A stretch of DNA of 63,984 bases from an uncultured Actinomycetes bacterium (lineage in GTDB: Bacteria > Actinomycetota > Acidimicrobiia > Acidimicrobiales > RAAP-2). The notes beneath the pieces were generated by a model. The model did no database searches and was not told the DNA's origin. It was given only the letters and a program-made list of their open reading frames with translations. This document shows, piece after piece, positions 16,797 through 26,203 of the stretch. Numbering within the stretch: the first letter of the stretch is position 1; each line of letters begins with the position of its first letter. The stretch is from positions 1 through 63,984 of the forward strand of contig CAIQEU010000078.1 in assembly GCA_903870905.1 (NCBI GenBank), given 5' to 3'. Position numbers and translations under genes: made by a program.

Positions 16797-19700
16797 GTGA
16801 CGACCCGTGCGCACCGGCGCCCTCCAGTACACGCGGCGCGCCGGGTCGTACTGAGCGCACTCCTCGCTGTTGCGGCGCTGGTGGCGTCGAGCGGCGTGCG
16901 AACCGCACTGGCGGCAACCCCACCGGTTGCGCCGCGCACGGCGACGCCCGATCTCTGGGGGTTCACCTCCACAATTGGGGCGACGAGCGCATGGGGTGCA
17001 GCAGACGTGACGAGCGCCAACACCCTCCCCACCTTCGCCACCCCACCCGACATCGTCGACAACGGTGGGCAACTCCTCGTCGCAGGGATGACGACGGCAG
17101 GTCACGTGCTCCTCATCGCTGGAGGGTCGCCAGCGCAAGCCGGATGGCAGGTCACCGACCTCACCGAACTCCTCGGCCTGACCTCGTCGACCGCCCCCGT
17201 GCTGACCCTCGACCAAGCAGGCGAGCCAGTCCTGCTCACGAGGACGAGCGCAGGCCACCTCACCGTCACGACCAACGCCGTGGTGGGCCGTGTGCCGTGG
17301 CAGATGGTCGACGTCACCGCATCGAGTGGGGCACCGGCCACGATTGGCATCCCCTCCGTGATCGAGGATGCCTCAGGCACCGAGATCTTCACGCGCACCG
17401 CACAGGGTCACCTCATTGAGTTCACTGATGTGGCCACGTCATCGGGGGGCTACAAGGCCATCGACCTCACCGCGCTCGCTGGTGCGGTCACCATCACCTC
17501 GGACCCGGTCGCCACCTGGGATCCCGCCTCGAGTCAGCACCACGTCGCAGCCACCGGCGCCAACGGCTCGGTTGTCGAGTACGCCGATGACAACGCCACC
17601 GAACGGTTCTGGTCGGCTCGGATCTTCACCACCCCGACGCCGCTGATTGCTCCGCCCTCGGTGGTCGACGTCGCGGGCACGACGTGGATCTTCGCAGCAA
17701 CCGCCAACCACGACCTCCTCGCCATTGCCGGCAAGGTGAACCTTCCCGCCGCGCAGTGGACGATGAGCGACCTCACCATCACCGCAACAGGTGGGCTCGG
17801 CGTCACCGGCACCCCACTCGTGGCTGTGGCCAACGGTCACGTCGACGTGATTGCCGAGAGCGCCTTCGCCAACTTCGTCGCCTTCGACGCTCAACTCACC
17901 GCACCGTTGCCAACCTGGCGAGCGCAAGAGGTTCGGGCGACGGCATCGTTCTCCCCAGCGTCGCGGACCTTCAGCGTGGGCAGCGTCGGCACGACCGTGG
18001 TGCTGCTGAGCGCCGGGGTGATGCACGTGGCCTCGGTTGGCACCGGCGTCTACGCCATCCCGCTGGCCAAGACGGCCAAGGCCATCGCCGATGGATGGCC
18101 CGTCATTGGCATCACCGGGGCGCTCGGTGCCCCAACCGCTCCCTACACCGGGGTGGCCAACTCCGGCCAAGACCTCCTCACCGGCAAGGCCATCGCCACC
18201 GCGACGAAGTCCGCCACCTGGCTGAGCTTCTGGACGGTATCGGGTCCGCCGCTGACGGTGAACCTCGCCGCGACGTCTTGTGCACTCAGTTGCACGAGCG
18301 TGGGTCAAGCAACGACCATCACCGGGACCACGAGCGGTGTGGTCATCCGAGGCCCTCTCGGCAAGGTGGCAACCGCTGCGTGGATCACGCCGCCAGCGGG
18401 TGCTGCGTCGGACCCGTCCATGGTGGTGACCGCGCTCAGCTGCCCGACGAGCACGCTGTGCACCGCAGTGGGGTCTGCGCTCGACGGCGCTGGACGACGG
18501 CTGCCGATCTGGATTGCCATCGACGCCACGAGCGCCTCCGCTCGATTCGGCACCGTCCCGAGTGCTGCGGGAGCGAGTCCGAGCGCACAGTTGAACGCCA
18601 TCTCGTGCGCCATCACCGACCAGTGCATTGGCGTTGGTTCCTACACCGATGCCGTTGGTCGCACCAAAGCCATGGTGGCGTCGGCCACCGCCGCGGTCCC
18701 ATCGACCTCGGCAACGGTTCCCGCCCCGGCCGGCTCGTCGACCAACCCGCGCACCACCCTCCTCGGCCTAGCCTGTTCGTCGACCACCACGTGCGTGAGC
18801 GTTGGATCTGGCGTCGACCAATCGAGTCGGACCCGGAGCATCGTTGCGTACTTCTCCGGAGCTTCGGTCACGAGCGTCGTCTACGGCACGAACCCCCCAG
18901 GCAGTGCCGCCAACCCCATGGCCATGCTCAACGCCGTGGCCTGCAGCAGCCTCTCGTGCACCGCAGTTGGCCACTTCAACCGTGCGAGCAACGTCACCGC
19001 AGCGATGAGCACCACCCTCGGCGCCACCGGTGTTGGTGCGTCCACCGCCATTCCCGCTCCGAGCAGTTCAGCCACCAACGCCCTAGCCTCCCTCAACGCG
19101 GTGTCCTGCCCGACGACCACCTGCCAGGCCGTTGGCGGTTACACCGACCACCTCGGCCACCAGGTCGCGATGTCCGTCCAGATCTTGAACGGCACCCCCG
19201 CGACGGCGACCACCGTGGCAGCGCCGTCTGGTACCGCCGTCAACGCGGGGTTCACCTTGGCTGGGTTGTCGTGCACCGCACTGCTCACCTGCCGTGCCGT
19301 CGGCGAAGCGGTGGACGCCGGCGGTGATGCCCAAGGAGCGGTTGCAACCTGGATTGGATCGACGATCCCGGTGGCGAGCTTCGCTGCACTCCCCGGTGAT
19401 GCAGCCGCAGCCAATCCCGCTGGCGCCTTCTACCAAGCCGGTCTCGACGCCGGGCAGTACGTGGGCACCGTGCTCGCCACCTACCCGAAGCACGGCCTCA
19501 ACCTCCAACCCAACTTCGTGATCCTCGACCCTGAGGGCTACCCCGACAACCACTCCGGCCTCGACGGACCGCCCGGTGTGGTGTCGACGGCCAAATGGGC
19601 AGCGATCCTGCAGGGCTGGGCTGATGGACTCCACCTCTTGAACCCGGGCACCCACCCCGGCGTCTACGCCGATCAGTACGAGTACCAGACCTACGGCATC

Positions 19701-19982
19701 AGCCGCCTCGCCCTCCCGGCGTTCCTGGCGGTGGCCTGGACGGTCAGCACCAAGGTCGTCGGCGGCCAGGTCGTGCTCTCGAGCGCCCCGACGCCTCCGA
19801 CGCAGACCGCCAGTGGTCCGAACATCGACGGCTACATCTCCTTCAACGACTTCTGCCCGAGCGAGTGGCCGGACCACGCCGCCTACCTCCGCCAGATCTC
19901 GATGTTCAACAAGGCGCCGTGGAACGGGATCTACAACACGGTGCAGTTCATCGGACCGAACGACTACTGCGCGCCGAACTAG
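16797..19982 (+). CDS. Secreted multi-repeat protein with C-terminal glycosidase-like domain
   Basis: A 1061-residue exported protein in four parts. (1) Signal peptide (HRRPPVHAARRVVLSALLAV). (2) Residues about 40-480: modules with W-x3-D-L/V-T (GWQVTDLT, PWQMVDVT, QWTMSDLT), as in the two neighbours. (3) About 490-860: seven Cys-pair repeats of the type SCPTSTLCTAVG, spaced near 55 residues, so a seven-bladed propeller is possible. (4) About 870-1061: a TIM-barrel-like region (AGLDAGQYVGTVLATYP, NFVILDPEGYPDN, GVYADQYEYQTYG) resembling GH25/DUF1906-type glycoside hydrolases. The final assignment is tentative. The start is GTG behind TATCGT; ATG at 16776 is the alternative. The stop overlaps the convergent helicase gene by 4 bp. 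Confidence 0.72.
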   Translation: MTTRAHRRPPVHAARRVVLSALLAVAALVASSGVRTALAATPPVAPRTATPDLWGFTSTIGATSAWGAADVTSANTLPTFATPPDIVDNGGQLLVAGMTTAGHVLLIAGGSPAQAGWQVTDLTELLGLTSSTAPVLTLDQAGEPVLLTRTSAGHLTVTTNAVVGRVPWQMVDVTASSGAPATIGIPSVIEDASGTEIFTRTAQGHLIEFTDVATSSGGYKAIDLTALAGAVTITSDPVATWDPASSQHHVAATGANGSVVEYADDNATERFWSARIFTTPTPLIAPPSVVDVAGTTWIFAATANHDLLAIAGKVNLPAAQWTMSDLTITATGGLGVTGTPLVAVANGHVDVIAESAFANFVAFDAQLTAPLPTWRAQEVRATASFSPASRTFSVGSVGTTVVLLSAGVMHVASVGTGVYAIPLAKTAKAIADGWPVIGITGALGAPTAPYTGVANSGQDLLTGKAIATATKSATWLSFWTVSGPPLTVNLAATSCALSCTSVGQATTITGTTSGVVIRGPLGKVATAAWITPPAGAASDPSMVVTALSCPTSTLCTAVGSALDGAGRRLPIWIAIDATSASARFGTVPSAAGASPSAQLNAISCAITDQCIGVGSYTDAVGRTKAMVASATAAVPSTSATVPAPAGSSTNPRTTLLGLACSSTTTCVSVGSGVDQSSRTRSIVAYFSGASVTSVVYGTNPPGSAANPMAMLNAVACSSLSCTAVGHFNRASNVTAAMSTTLGATGVGASTAIPAPSSSATNALASLNAVSCPTTTCQAVGGYTDHLGHQVAMSVQILNGTPATATTVAAPSGTAVNAGFTLAGLSCTALLTCRAVGEAVDAGGDAQGAVATWIGSTIPVASFAALPGDAAAANPAGAFYQAGLDAGQYVGTVLATYPKHGLNLQPNFVILDPEGYPDNHSGLDGPPGVVSTAKWAAILQGWADGLHLLNPGTHPGVYADQYEYQTYGISRLALPAFLAVAWTVSTKVVGGQVVLSSAPTPPTQTASGPNIDGYISFNDFCPSEWPDHAAYLRQISMFNKAPWNGIYNTVQFIGPNDYCAPN
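18270..19380 (+). repeat. Seven coding repeats of about 55 codons, Cys-pair type
   Basis: Units near 18276, 18436, 18600, 18768, 18938, 19099 and 19264 each encode a [LIVA]-[SA]-C-x4-6-C-x-[AGS]-V-G core, mostly followed by x3-[DN]-x2-[GS]. Spacing is 160-170 nt. The two cysteines of each unit could form a disulfide outside the cell. Confidence 0.75.
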
Positions 19983-22900
19983 GCCCGAGCGGCGTCGTTG
20001 ACCTCACCGTTCGAAACGGTCACGGTGCGGTTGACGATTCCAGGGATCCGAAGTCCCGGCAAGAGGTGTCCGGTGATGTTGAGGGGGTCCGATGCTGCCA
20101 CGGTCACCGCTTCTCCACCGGTGCCGTCCACGGTGGCGAGCGACGCTGCGAAGTCGGCGAGCGCGTACTGCTCACCCGAGAGTCCGGCCACGAAACGTCC
20201 CCCGGCGACCACCCCTCGGGCTTCCATGCGACGCAGTGCCCGCATGATCTCTCGCCAGGGCAGGGTGATCGACTCTCGGGCGCGGTGCTCGAAGGCGACG
20301 ACGCCCCAGCGCAGCAGCAGCTGTGCCGCGACTTCTTCGGCGAGCTGCTCGGTGGCGACGGTGCCACGATCGACCTCGGCACGGTTGGGAATAATCGACC
20401 AACGGCCTTCGCCAATGGGGCCGAGCGGACCGGATCGGTGGAGGCCGAGGCGACTCCGGGCGCCGTGACGAGCGCTCCCGGGAGCTCGGCGTGACCCACC
20501 GAGCAAGTTCCGCACCGCGCCGTAGGCATCGGCATGGACGAGGCCACGGGCCACGAGTTCCCACAGACCCTCATCGACCTCGGCAGGGAGCCGGCCGGTC
20601 AGTCCAGCCAGATCAGCTCGGAAGGTCGGCCCTGACGCCATGAGGGCCTCGAAGCAGTCCGCCGCTGCACCAGCCACCGGCGGGGTGGGATGGTTCGCGC
20701 CGCGCACCGCCTCGAGGAGCCAGGGGAGGTCCTCTCGGCGACAGAGCGTGAGCGGGGTGGCCGCCGAGGGGTGCTGCACCGCACGGCGGCGCTCATCGGG
20801 GGGCGTCGCGCGTGGGGTGAGGCGCGCCCAGGTGATGACCCCGGCGAGACAGAGGGCATCTAAGTCCTCGGGTCGGTAATCGGCGATCCGAGCGCTCAAG
20901 ATCTGCCGCTCCCAATCGCCGGCCGGGAGCTCCAAGCCTTGGAGCTGCTCGACCACGGCCACGATGCCAGCTTGGCCGTGCAACCGACGTCGACCACCGA
21001 CGTGGTGGAGTTGGCGGAGGGCCTCGACGTAGGTGGCCACAGGCACGGCGTCGACGCGTCGGCGGCGCTCGCCACGACTCGTCCGGTGGATTCGGGCCAA
21101 GAGGTGTCGGGCGCACCAGCGACCATCGGGGAGTTCAATGGCGAGACCGAGGCCTTCGAGCCGTCGAATGGCAGTGGCAGCCCGTGGACCAGTGAGCGGT
21201 GCACCACGCAGCGGTCCAGCACCGAGCGCGTCCGGCGCAATGAGATCTGCGAGATCAACGGGTCCGCAGTGCTCGAGGTGACCGCGGAGGCATTCGGCCG
21301 CCACCTCGTCGTTGAGGGCAAGGGCAGCCACGCCATCTGCGTGCTGCACCGCCACCCAGCGGTCCTCATCGACGATCGCCCGACCAGTTCGGATGAGCGT
21401 GTCCATCGATCCCTGCCACTCGGGCACGGGACGAATGCAGACGAGGTCGTCCAAGAGATCGGCCAGTTCGTCAGGGCTCCGCACGGTCACGGCCACGAAT
21501 GACTCGAGCTGGGCGATGACGGCGGGCTCCATGATGGCGGAGCCACCGGGGACGCCATCGGCGAGTTCGGGGAGTCCCCTCGTGAGCGGCACGGCACGGG
21601 TGCGGCGCTCTTCCAAGGGAGCGTCGTCCAAGAAGGTGTAGGGCCGACCGGTCAAGATCCCATGGGCGAGCACCGATGGGGTCGCTGATTCCACGAAGGA
21701 GACCGTGACCGCTCCGGATTCGATCCGTTGGAGCAGGGCGATGAGGCCGTCGATGTCCATAGGTTCGTGCAGCGTGTCCTCGAGCGTCTGGCGGACGAGG
21801 AGGTGGTCGGGAATTTCAATGGGGCCGGGCGGAGCGTTCTCTTGACACGCTGCGAGCGAGGGCCAGGTGGCAGCAAGGAGGTCTTCGGCCTCCATGCGCT
21901 GGAGGTGGATGGGGCGCCGGCCACCGGAGAGCGTCCGGGCCACCACCAAGGAACGGTTCAGGTTCCAGCGCCATCGGGCGAGCAGGAGCGGATGGGTGAG
22001 GACAGCTTGACTGAGCACCGCTCGGGCCGAGTCGCTGCGGACCATGTGGGGGACCTGGGTGAGCGGGAAGCTGTGGTGCGGGCCAAGGGAGATCACGACG
22101 GTGTCGTCATCGGCAGCCGCTTGCAGTTCGAAGTCGAAGGTCACGCAGAAGCGCTTCCGCAGCGCGAGGCCGAGGGCTCGGTTCACCCGTCCACCGAAGG
22201 GCGAGTGGACGACGAGTTGGCTGCCTTCGACCTCGTCGAAGAACCGCTCCACGACGAGGTGGGTAGCGGTCGGCAGTGGGCCGAGTTCCTGCCACGCCGT
22301 CGACAGGTACTGCGCCACCTGGTTGGCTGCCCCACTCCCGACTCCGGACCACTCGGCGATTGCCTGTGGGAGCCCGGCGACTCGACCGTCATGGCAGTGC
22401 GTCTCCGCCATCGATCGGAGATCACCCACCCAGGTGGAGAGCTCCGCGGTGCGGGCCGGTGCCTCTCCAATCCAGAACGGCACCGTTGGCGGGGCGTCCC
22501 CAGCATCGGTGACCCGAACGGTTGAGGTTTCTACCTTGTGGACCCTCCAGGCGTGGGTGCCGAGCAAGAAGACGTCGCCCGGTGCACTCTCAATGGCGAA
22601 GTCTTCGTTGAGCTGGCCCACGGTGACCCCGTCGGGCTCGAGAACCACGCGGTAGTCGCCGGTCTCTGGAATGGCGCCGCCGTTCAAGAGCGCGGTGAGG
22701 CGTGCCCCCTTGGCCGGTCGGACAACGCCGTTGACCCGGTCGAGGTGGAGGTGCGCTCCTCGACGTCCTCGACCGGTCAGGATCCCTCGGGCCGCGAGCT
22801 CGAGCGCCTCGTCGAACTCGTCCTCACCCAAGTCGGCGAAGGGTGCCGCGTGGCAGATGATGGAGCGAAGATCGGCAATGGCGATCTCTTCTCGAGCCGC

Positions 22901-24283
22901 GACCTCCGCCACGATCTGCTGCACGACGAGGTCCATAGCCTTGGGCGGTGGCGCCAAGATGTCGAGGTCCCCGTGGCGCACCGCGGCCATAAGGGCGGTG
23001 CACTCGACGAGCTCGTCTCGAGTGAGAGGGTAGATGCGGCCCGCTGGCGTGCCGCCGACTCGGTGGTTGGCTCGGCCGATCCGCTGGAGGAAGGTGGCGA
23101 TGCCTCGCGGCGATCCGAGCTGGCACACGAGATCCACCGGACCAACGTCGATCCCGAGTTCAAGCGAAGCAGTGGCCACAAGGGCCTTCAGATCTCCAGC
23201 GCGAAGGCGTGCTTCGACGAGCCGACGGCGCGCCGTCGAGAGGCTTCCGTGGTGGGCGGCCACCACCAGGCCGTCGTCAGCGTCCACGTCTTCGCCGAGG
23301 CGTTCGGCGAGTTGGTGAGCCACCCGCTCAGCCATGCGGCGAGTGTTCACGAAGATCAGGGTCGTGTGGTGCGCTCGGACCGCGTCCGCCATGTCGTCGA
23401 GCACATCGGCGAACTGCGCCGCAGAACTCACCGCTTCGAGGTCGAGGGCGGGGAGCACTACCTCGACGGCAACCGCCCGGGCATGGCCACAGTCGATGAT
23501 GACCGGGTCGTCACGATCAGGTCCCACGCCGCTCAAGATTCGACCGACGAGGTCGAGTGGTCGCTGAGTGGCAGAGAGCCCAATGCGCTGCAGGCGAATC
23601 CCACGTTCTGCGACCAGGGCGCTCAGGCGTTCCACGGTGAGCGCCAAGTGGACGCCGCGCTTATCCCTGGCCAAGGTGTGGATCTCGTCGATGATCACGG
23701 TCTCCACCGCGCTGAGGGCCGCTCGACCCTTGGCCGAGGTGAGGAGGAGGTAGAGCGACTCGGGCGTCGTGACGAGGAGCTCGGGGGGTTTGCGCACCAG
23801 CGCTGCGCGCTCAGCTGGCGAGGAGTCGCCGGTTCGGATCCCAACCGTGAGCGCGGGCCCGGCAATCCCAGCAGCGGCGGCGATCGCCTCGATCTCGGCG
23901 AGCGGCGTGAGGAGATTCTCCCGGACGTCAGCGGTGAGGGCCTTGAGCGGCGAGACGTAGAGGACTTTTGGGACCGAGGGGGTGAAGGTGCCCCGGTCGA
24001 AGGACTGCCACAGCGCGTCGATGGCCACCATGAAGCCGGTCAAGGTCTTTCCCGAACCGGTCGGGGAGGCGACGAGGACGTCGGCACCGGTGCGAATCGC
24101 TGGCCACGCGGCTTCTTGGGGTGGTGTGGGTCCAGTTGGGAACCGCTGGTCGAACCACTGGGCGACGATCGGGTGGAACGTTTCGACGGCGGGGTGTGAC
24201 GCCGCGTAGGGGGCGCTGAACAGCGACTGGTGTCCGACGGCCTTGGTCACCGCACCAGTGTCACCCTCAGGTGTGACGTTCAC
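19979..24283 (-). CDS. lhr: Lhr-type large ATP-dependent helicase
   Basis: A 1434-residue superfamily 2 helicase. Walker A is ASPTGSGKT (about 72-80), motif II is DEIH (about 199-202), motif III is SAT in GLSATQRP, and motif VI is QRIGRANHR. An Lhr-core follows, with a C-terminal extension of winged-helix-like segments (region from about 900). Size and order match mycobacterial and E. coli Lhr, 3'-to-5' DNA or RNA:DNA helicases linked to DNA damage response. GTG at 24283 overlaps the upstream small membrane gene by 17 bp; a second GTG at 24250 is possible. The 3' end overlaps the secreted repeat protein gene. Confidence 0.9.
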   Translation of the reverse strand: MNVTPEGDTGAVTKAVGHQSLFSAPYAASHPAVETFHPIVAQWFDQRFPTGPTPPQEAAWPAIRTGADVLVASPTGSGKTLTGFMVAIDALWQSFDRGTFTPSVPKVLYVSPLKALTADVRENLLTPLAEIEAIAAAAGIAGPALTVGIRTGDSSPAERAALVRKPPELLVTTPESLYLLLTSAKGRAALSAVETVIIDEIHTLARDKRGVHLALTVERLSALVAERGIRLQRIGLSATQRPLDLVGRILSGVGPDRDDPVIIDCGHARAVAVEVVLPALDLEAVSSAAQFADVLDDMADAVRAHHTTLIFVNTRRMAERVAHQLAERLGEDVDADDGLVVAAHHGSLSTARRRLVEARLRAGDLKALVATASLELGIDVGPVDLVCQLGSPRGIATFLQRIGRANHRVGGTPAGRIYPLTRDELVECTALMAAVRHGDLDILAPPPKAMDLVVQQIVAEVAAREEIAIADLRSIICHAAPFADLGEDEFDEALELAARGILTGRGRRGAHLHLDRVNGVVRPAKGARLTALLNGGAIPETGDYRVVLEPDGVTVGQLNEDFAIESAPGDVFLLGTHAWRVHKVETSTVRVTDAGDAPPTVPFWIGEAPARTAELSTWVGDLRSMAETHCHDGRVAGLPQAIAEWSGVGSGAANQVAQYLSTAWQELGPLPTATHLVVERFFDEVEGSQLVVHSPFGGRVNRALGLALRKRFCVTFDFELQAAADDDTVVISLGPHHSFPLTQVPHMVRSDSARAVLSQAVLTHPLLLARWRWNLNRSLVVARTLSGGRRPIHLQRMEAEDLLAATWPSLAACQENAPPGPIEIPDHLLVRQTLEDTLHEPMDIDGLIALLQRIESGAVTVSFVESATPSVLAHGILTGRPYTFLDDAPLEERRTRAVPLTRGLPELADGVPGGSAIMEPAVIAQLESFVAVTVRSPDELADLLDDLVCIRPVPEWQGSMDTLIRTGRAIVDEDRWVAVQHADGVAALALNDEVAAECLRGHLEHCGPVDLADLIAPDALGAGPLRGAPLTGPRAATAIRRLEGLGLAIELPDGRWCARHLLARIHRTSRGERRRRVDAVPVATYVEALRQLHHVGGRRRLHGQAGIVAVVEQLQGLELPAGDWERQILSARIADYRPEDLDALCLAGVITWARLTPRATPPDERRRAVQHPSAATPLTLCRREDLPWLLEAVRGANHPTPPVAGAAADCFEALMASGPTFRADLAGLTGRLPAEVDEGLWELVARGLVHADAYGAVRNLLGGSRRAPGSARHGARSRLGLHRSGPLGPIGEGRWSIIPNRAEVDRGTVATEQLAEEVAAQLLLRWGVVAFEHRARESITLPWREIMRALRRMEARGVVAGGRFVAGLSGEQYALADFAASLATVDGTGGEAVTVAASDPLNITGHLLPGLRIPGIVNRTVTVSNGEVNDAARA

Positions 24284-24437
24284 CCTGCTCAGCCTCTCGT
24301 TCGGCCAACCACGCCGCCTTGTCGACCCGGGCTCGAGCCACGATGAACCGAATCGTCAACACCAGCAGCACGATGGTGGCGATGAGGAAGATCGAGAACC
24401 CAATGAGGAATCCCGCAGAGAGTGCAGCAGTGGTCAC
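24267..24437 (-). CDS. Small single-pass membrane protein, 56 residues
   Basis: A short gene with GTG start directly after a TAGCCT -10 box (7 nt spacer). The product begins VTTAALSAGFLIGFSIFLIA and has one long hydrophobic helix (about residues 8-33), then a basic-acidic tail (RARVDKAAWLAEREAEQ). The tail may be a short cytoplasmic coiled helix. No family was recognised. Its stop lies inside the start region of lhr, so the two are probably translated from one message. The box and the overlap are the main evidence that it is real. Confidence 0.6.
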   Translation of the reverse strand: MTTAALSAGFLIGFSIFLIATIVLLVLTIRFIVARARVDKAAWLAEREAEQGERHT

Positions 24438-24444
24438 GCTCCGA

Positions 24445-24450
24445 AGGCTA
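24445..24450 (-). promoter_or_regulatory. Leaderless-type -10 box TAGCCT
   Basis: TAGCCT on the minus strand, 7 nt before the GTG of the 56-residue membrane protein; probably also serves lhr. Confidence 0.55.
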
Positions 24451-24491
24451 CCGGCCACGAGCGTGCAACACCCTGCCGTCATGATCAGTCC

Positions 24492-25328
24492 ATGGTGCTC
24501 CTCCACGAAACGCCAACTCCGAAGACCTGTGCTCCCTGGCAGCCGCTCGCCGGTGCTGCGCTCCTCGACGCCCTCCGTGGCGGGCGGAGCAGTCGGCCGA
24601 GCGTTGAAGGTGCCTTCGCTCTGCGGGTTCGTGGGGAACTCTCCGACCGTTGCGGCGAGCTCCTCGGCACGAGCGACGTTGCGCCGCTGACCCTCGACCG
24701 AGGAACCGTCGCCCGTGGCTACCGCCTGAGCGAGCGTGGCGATCTCTCCGTGGAGCTCCTCCGCCACATCTTCACCTCGACGATCTTCCAGCTCCAGGTC
24801 CACGCAGGACCCTCGGCCGACGCCATCGAGGATGCCAAAGCCGTCCTCGAGGCCGATCCGAGCCGGCGGCCCCTCCTCGAGTACCTCGCCACCTTGGCCC
24901 CAGCAGTTCGGCGGGAACTCCGTGACGCCATCTCGAGCGACGCACGCCACCTCGCTGAGCGCTGGCCCTCGCTCAACCCCATGTGGCTGCCGAGAACCGG
25001 CGTGTCGATGGCGGTCGACCTCGATGGTGGCCGAGTGCGTCTCCGGGGCACGTGCGACCTCATGGTCGGCATTCCCAACCGATCCTCGGCATCGGTATGC
25101 ATGGTGTCGCTCAAGACGACGCCGCTCACCTCGTTCCACCGAGACGAAGCTCGGTACCTCGCGCTGGTCGAGACCGCCCGCTGCGGCGTCCCGCCGTTTC
25201 GCATCGCGACCTACTCCACGGCGACCGGCGAACTCCACGCCGAGTACGTCACCGAGGCCCTCCTCAAAGACGCCATGGAGCACACCCTCGCCGCTGTCAC
25301 CGCACCTGCAGGAGTACCCGCCCCATGA
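24492..25328 (+). CDS. RecB-nuclease-like (PD-(D/E)XK-type) protein, motif altered
   Basis: A 278-residue cytosolic protein. The C-terminal half has the order of a RecB-family nuclease: RLRGTCDLMVG (motif I Asp), then CMVSLKTTP (motif II), then HRDEARYLALVETARCGVPPFRIATY. Motif II usually reads D/E-x-K; here Ser stands where the acid is expected (VSLK), so cleavage may be weak or lost. The N-terminal part (LTLDRGTVARGYRLSERG) is unlike any family I know. The gene is divergent from the Lhr unit and overlaps the next gene by ATGA, so the pair acts together. A role with Lhr in DNA repair is a guess from position. Confidence 0.55.
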   Translation: MVLLHETPTPKTCAPWQPLAGAALLDALRGGRSSRPSVEGAFALRVRGELSDRCGELLGTSDVAPLTLDRGTVARGYRLSERGDLSVELLRHIFTSTIFQLQVHAGPSADAIEDAKAVLEADPSRRPLLEYLATLAPAVRRELRDAISSDARHLAERWPSLNPMWLPRTGVSMAVDLDGGRVRLRGTCDLMVGIPNRSSASVCMVSLKTTPLTSFHRDEARYLALVETARCGVPPFRIATYSTATGELHAEYVTEALLKDAMEHTLAAVTAPAGVPAP

Positions 25329-26155
25329 CCACCACACGAGTCGCTACCGCACAGCTCACCCAAACCCTGCACGCCGAGCGAGCAGGCATCACCCTCAGTG
25401 CACCCGATCGCCAAGGGCTCCTCGGCATCTTGGCCCAGACGGGGGCAACGGGACCTGACCTGCTGCGGGTCGACGGGTTCACCTTGAGGAGCGGCTTCGA
25501 CGCAGCGGCGACGCCGTTCTCGTGGAATCCGCGGCTCGCCAAGCGAACCCTCGGCCTCGCTGCGCTTCGGGCTTGCGTCCACGGGGAGGCCAAGAATCCT
25601 CTCGAGGCCTGCGAGGCAGTCGTCGACCACGCCATCGCTCGAGCGAGCAGTGGTGCAGAGCGGTCCGGATCACTCGGATCCTGGCTGGCCAGCGCTCAAA
25701 CGCCGGTCCGAACGATGGCGATTGCCTACGCCTCGGCGTATGCCACCGAGCTGTGGAGCGCGCTCGAGTGGAGCGCCATGGCAGAACTGCCGACCATTGG
25801 GGCACGCGACGACACCGTGGTCCACCGCCCAGCTGGGCTGCTGCTCAAGGGCCGTGCCGAGGTCATGATCCACCACGGCAACCAGCGTGCGTTCTCCCCT
25901 CGACTCCTCGTGCTCGGGGGCACCCCACAACCAGAAGACCTCCTCACCCTCGGCGCCGCCGCACTCACCGCTGCGCTGGCCGACCGAGACGGCCACGCGC
26001 CCTCGGTCATGGTGGGATGGCACCCTGCTGCAGGCCAAGCCGTCGTCTTGCCCGTGGACCACATCGTCCTGCGTCGGGCTGCAGCAGGCATCGCTCGTCG
26101 GGTCGCGACTTGGCGCAGTTCCCTGTCCGAAGGGCCCGTCCCCGTCGCCGCCTAG
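25325..26155 (+). CDS. Hypothetical protein paired with the RecB-like gene
   Basis: A 276-residue protein not recognised. No signal peptide or membrane helix is visible. The middle is Ala-rich and helical (AIARASSGAERSGSL, TMAIAYASAYATELWSAL). It is followed by a beta-rich part (TVVHRPAGLLLKGRAEVMI, SPRLLVLGG) and a C-terminal helix (VLRRAAAGIARRVATW). The alternation of motifs around GRAEVMI and PSVMVGWHPAAGQ could form another restriction-endonuclease-like core, but catalytic residues are not evident. The ATGA overlap with the upstream gene shows coupled translation. Confidence 0.6.
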   Translation: MTTTRVATAQLTQTLHAERAGITLSAPDRQGLLGILAQTGATGPDLLRVDGFTLRSGFDAAATPFSWNPRLAKRTLGLAALRACVHGEAKNPLEACEAVVDHAIARASSGAERSGSLGSWLASAQTPVRTMAIAYASAYATELWSALEWSAMAELPTIGARDDTVVHRPAGLLLKGRAEVMIHHGNQRAFSPRLLVLGGTPQPEDLLTLGAAALTAALADRDGHAPSVMVGWHPAAGQAVVLPVDHIVLRRAAAGIARRVATWRSSLSEGPVPVAA

Positions 26156-26187
26156 TGGCCCGGTCCGCCCACGTCTGTTCCTGCCAC

Positions 26188-26193
26188 TAGCCT
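26188..26193 (+). promoter_or_regulatory. Candidate -10 box TAGCCT before typA
   Basis: TAGCCT lies 10 nt before the typA ATG; the leader would be only a few bases. Confidence 0.45.
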
Positions 26194-26203
26194 CTACCGG
26201 GTC

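Noticed and set aside
17684-19327. Open frame of 547 codons in another frame of the third secreted protein
   Set aside because: Arg/His/Pro-rich with no domain; the accepted frame has signal peptide and clear repeats.
22538-24199. Long open frame (553 codons) on the plus strand opposite lhr
   Set aside because: It is antisense to a well-supported helicase with all motifs. High-GC genes regularly leave open antisense frames; the translation has no domain and unusual Arg/Glu/Gly content.
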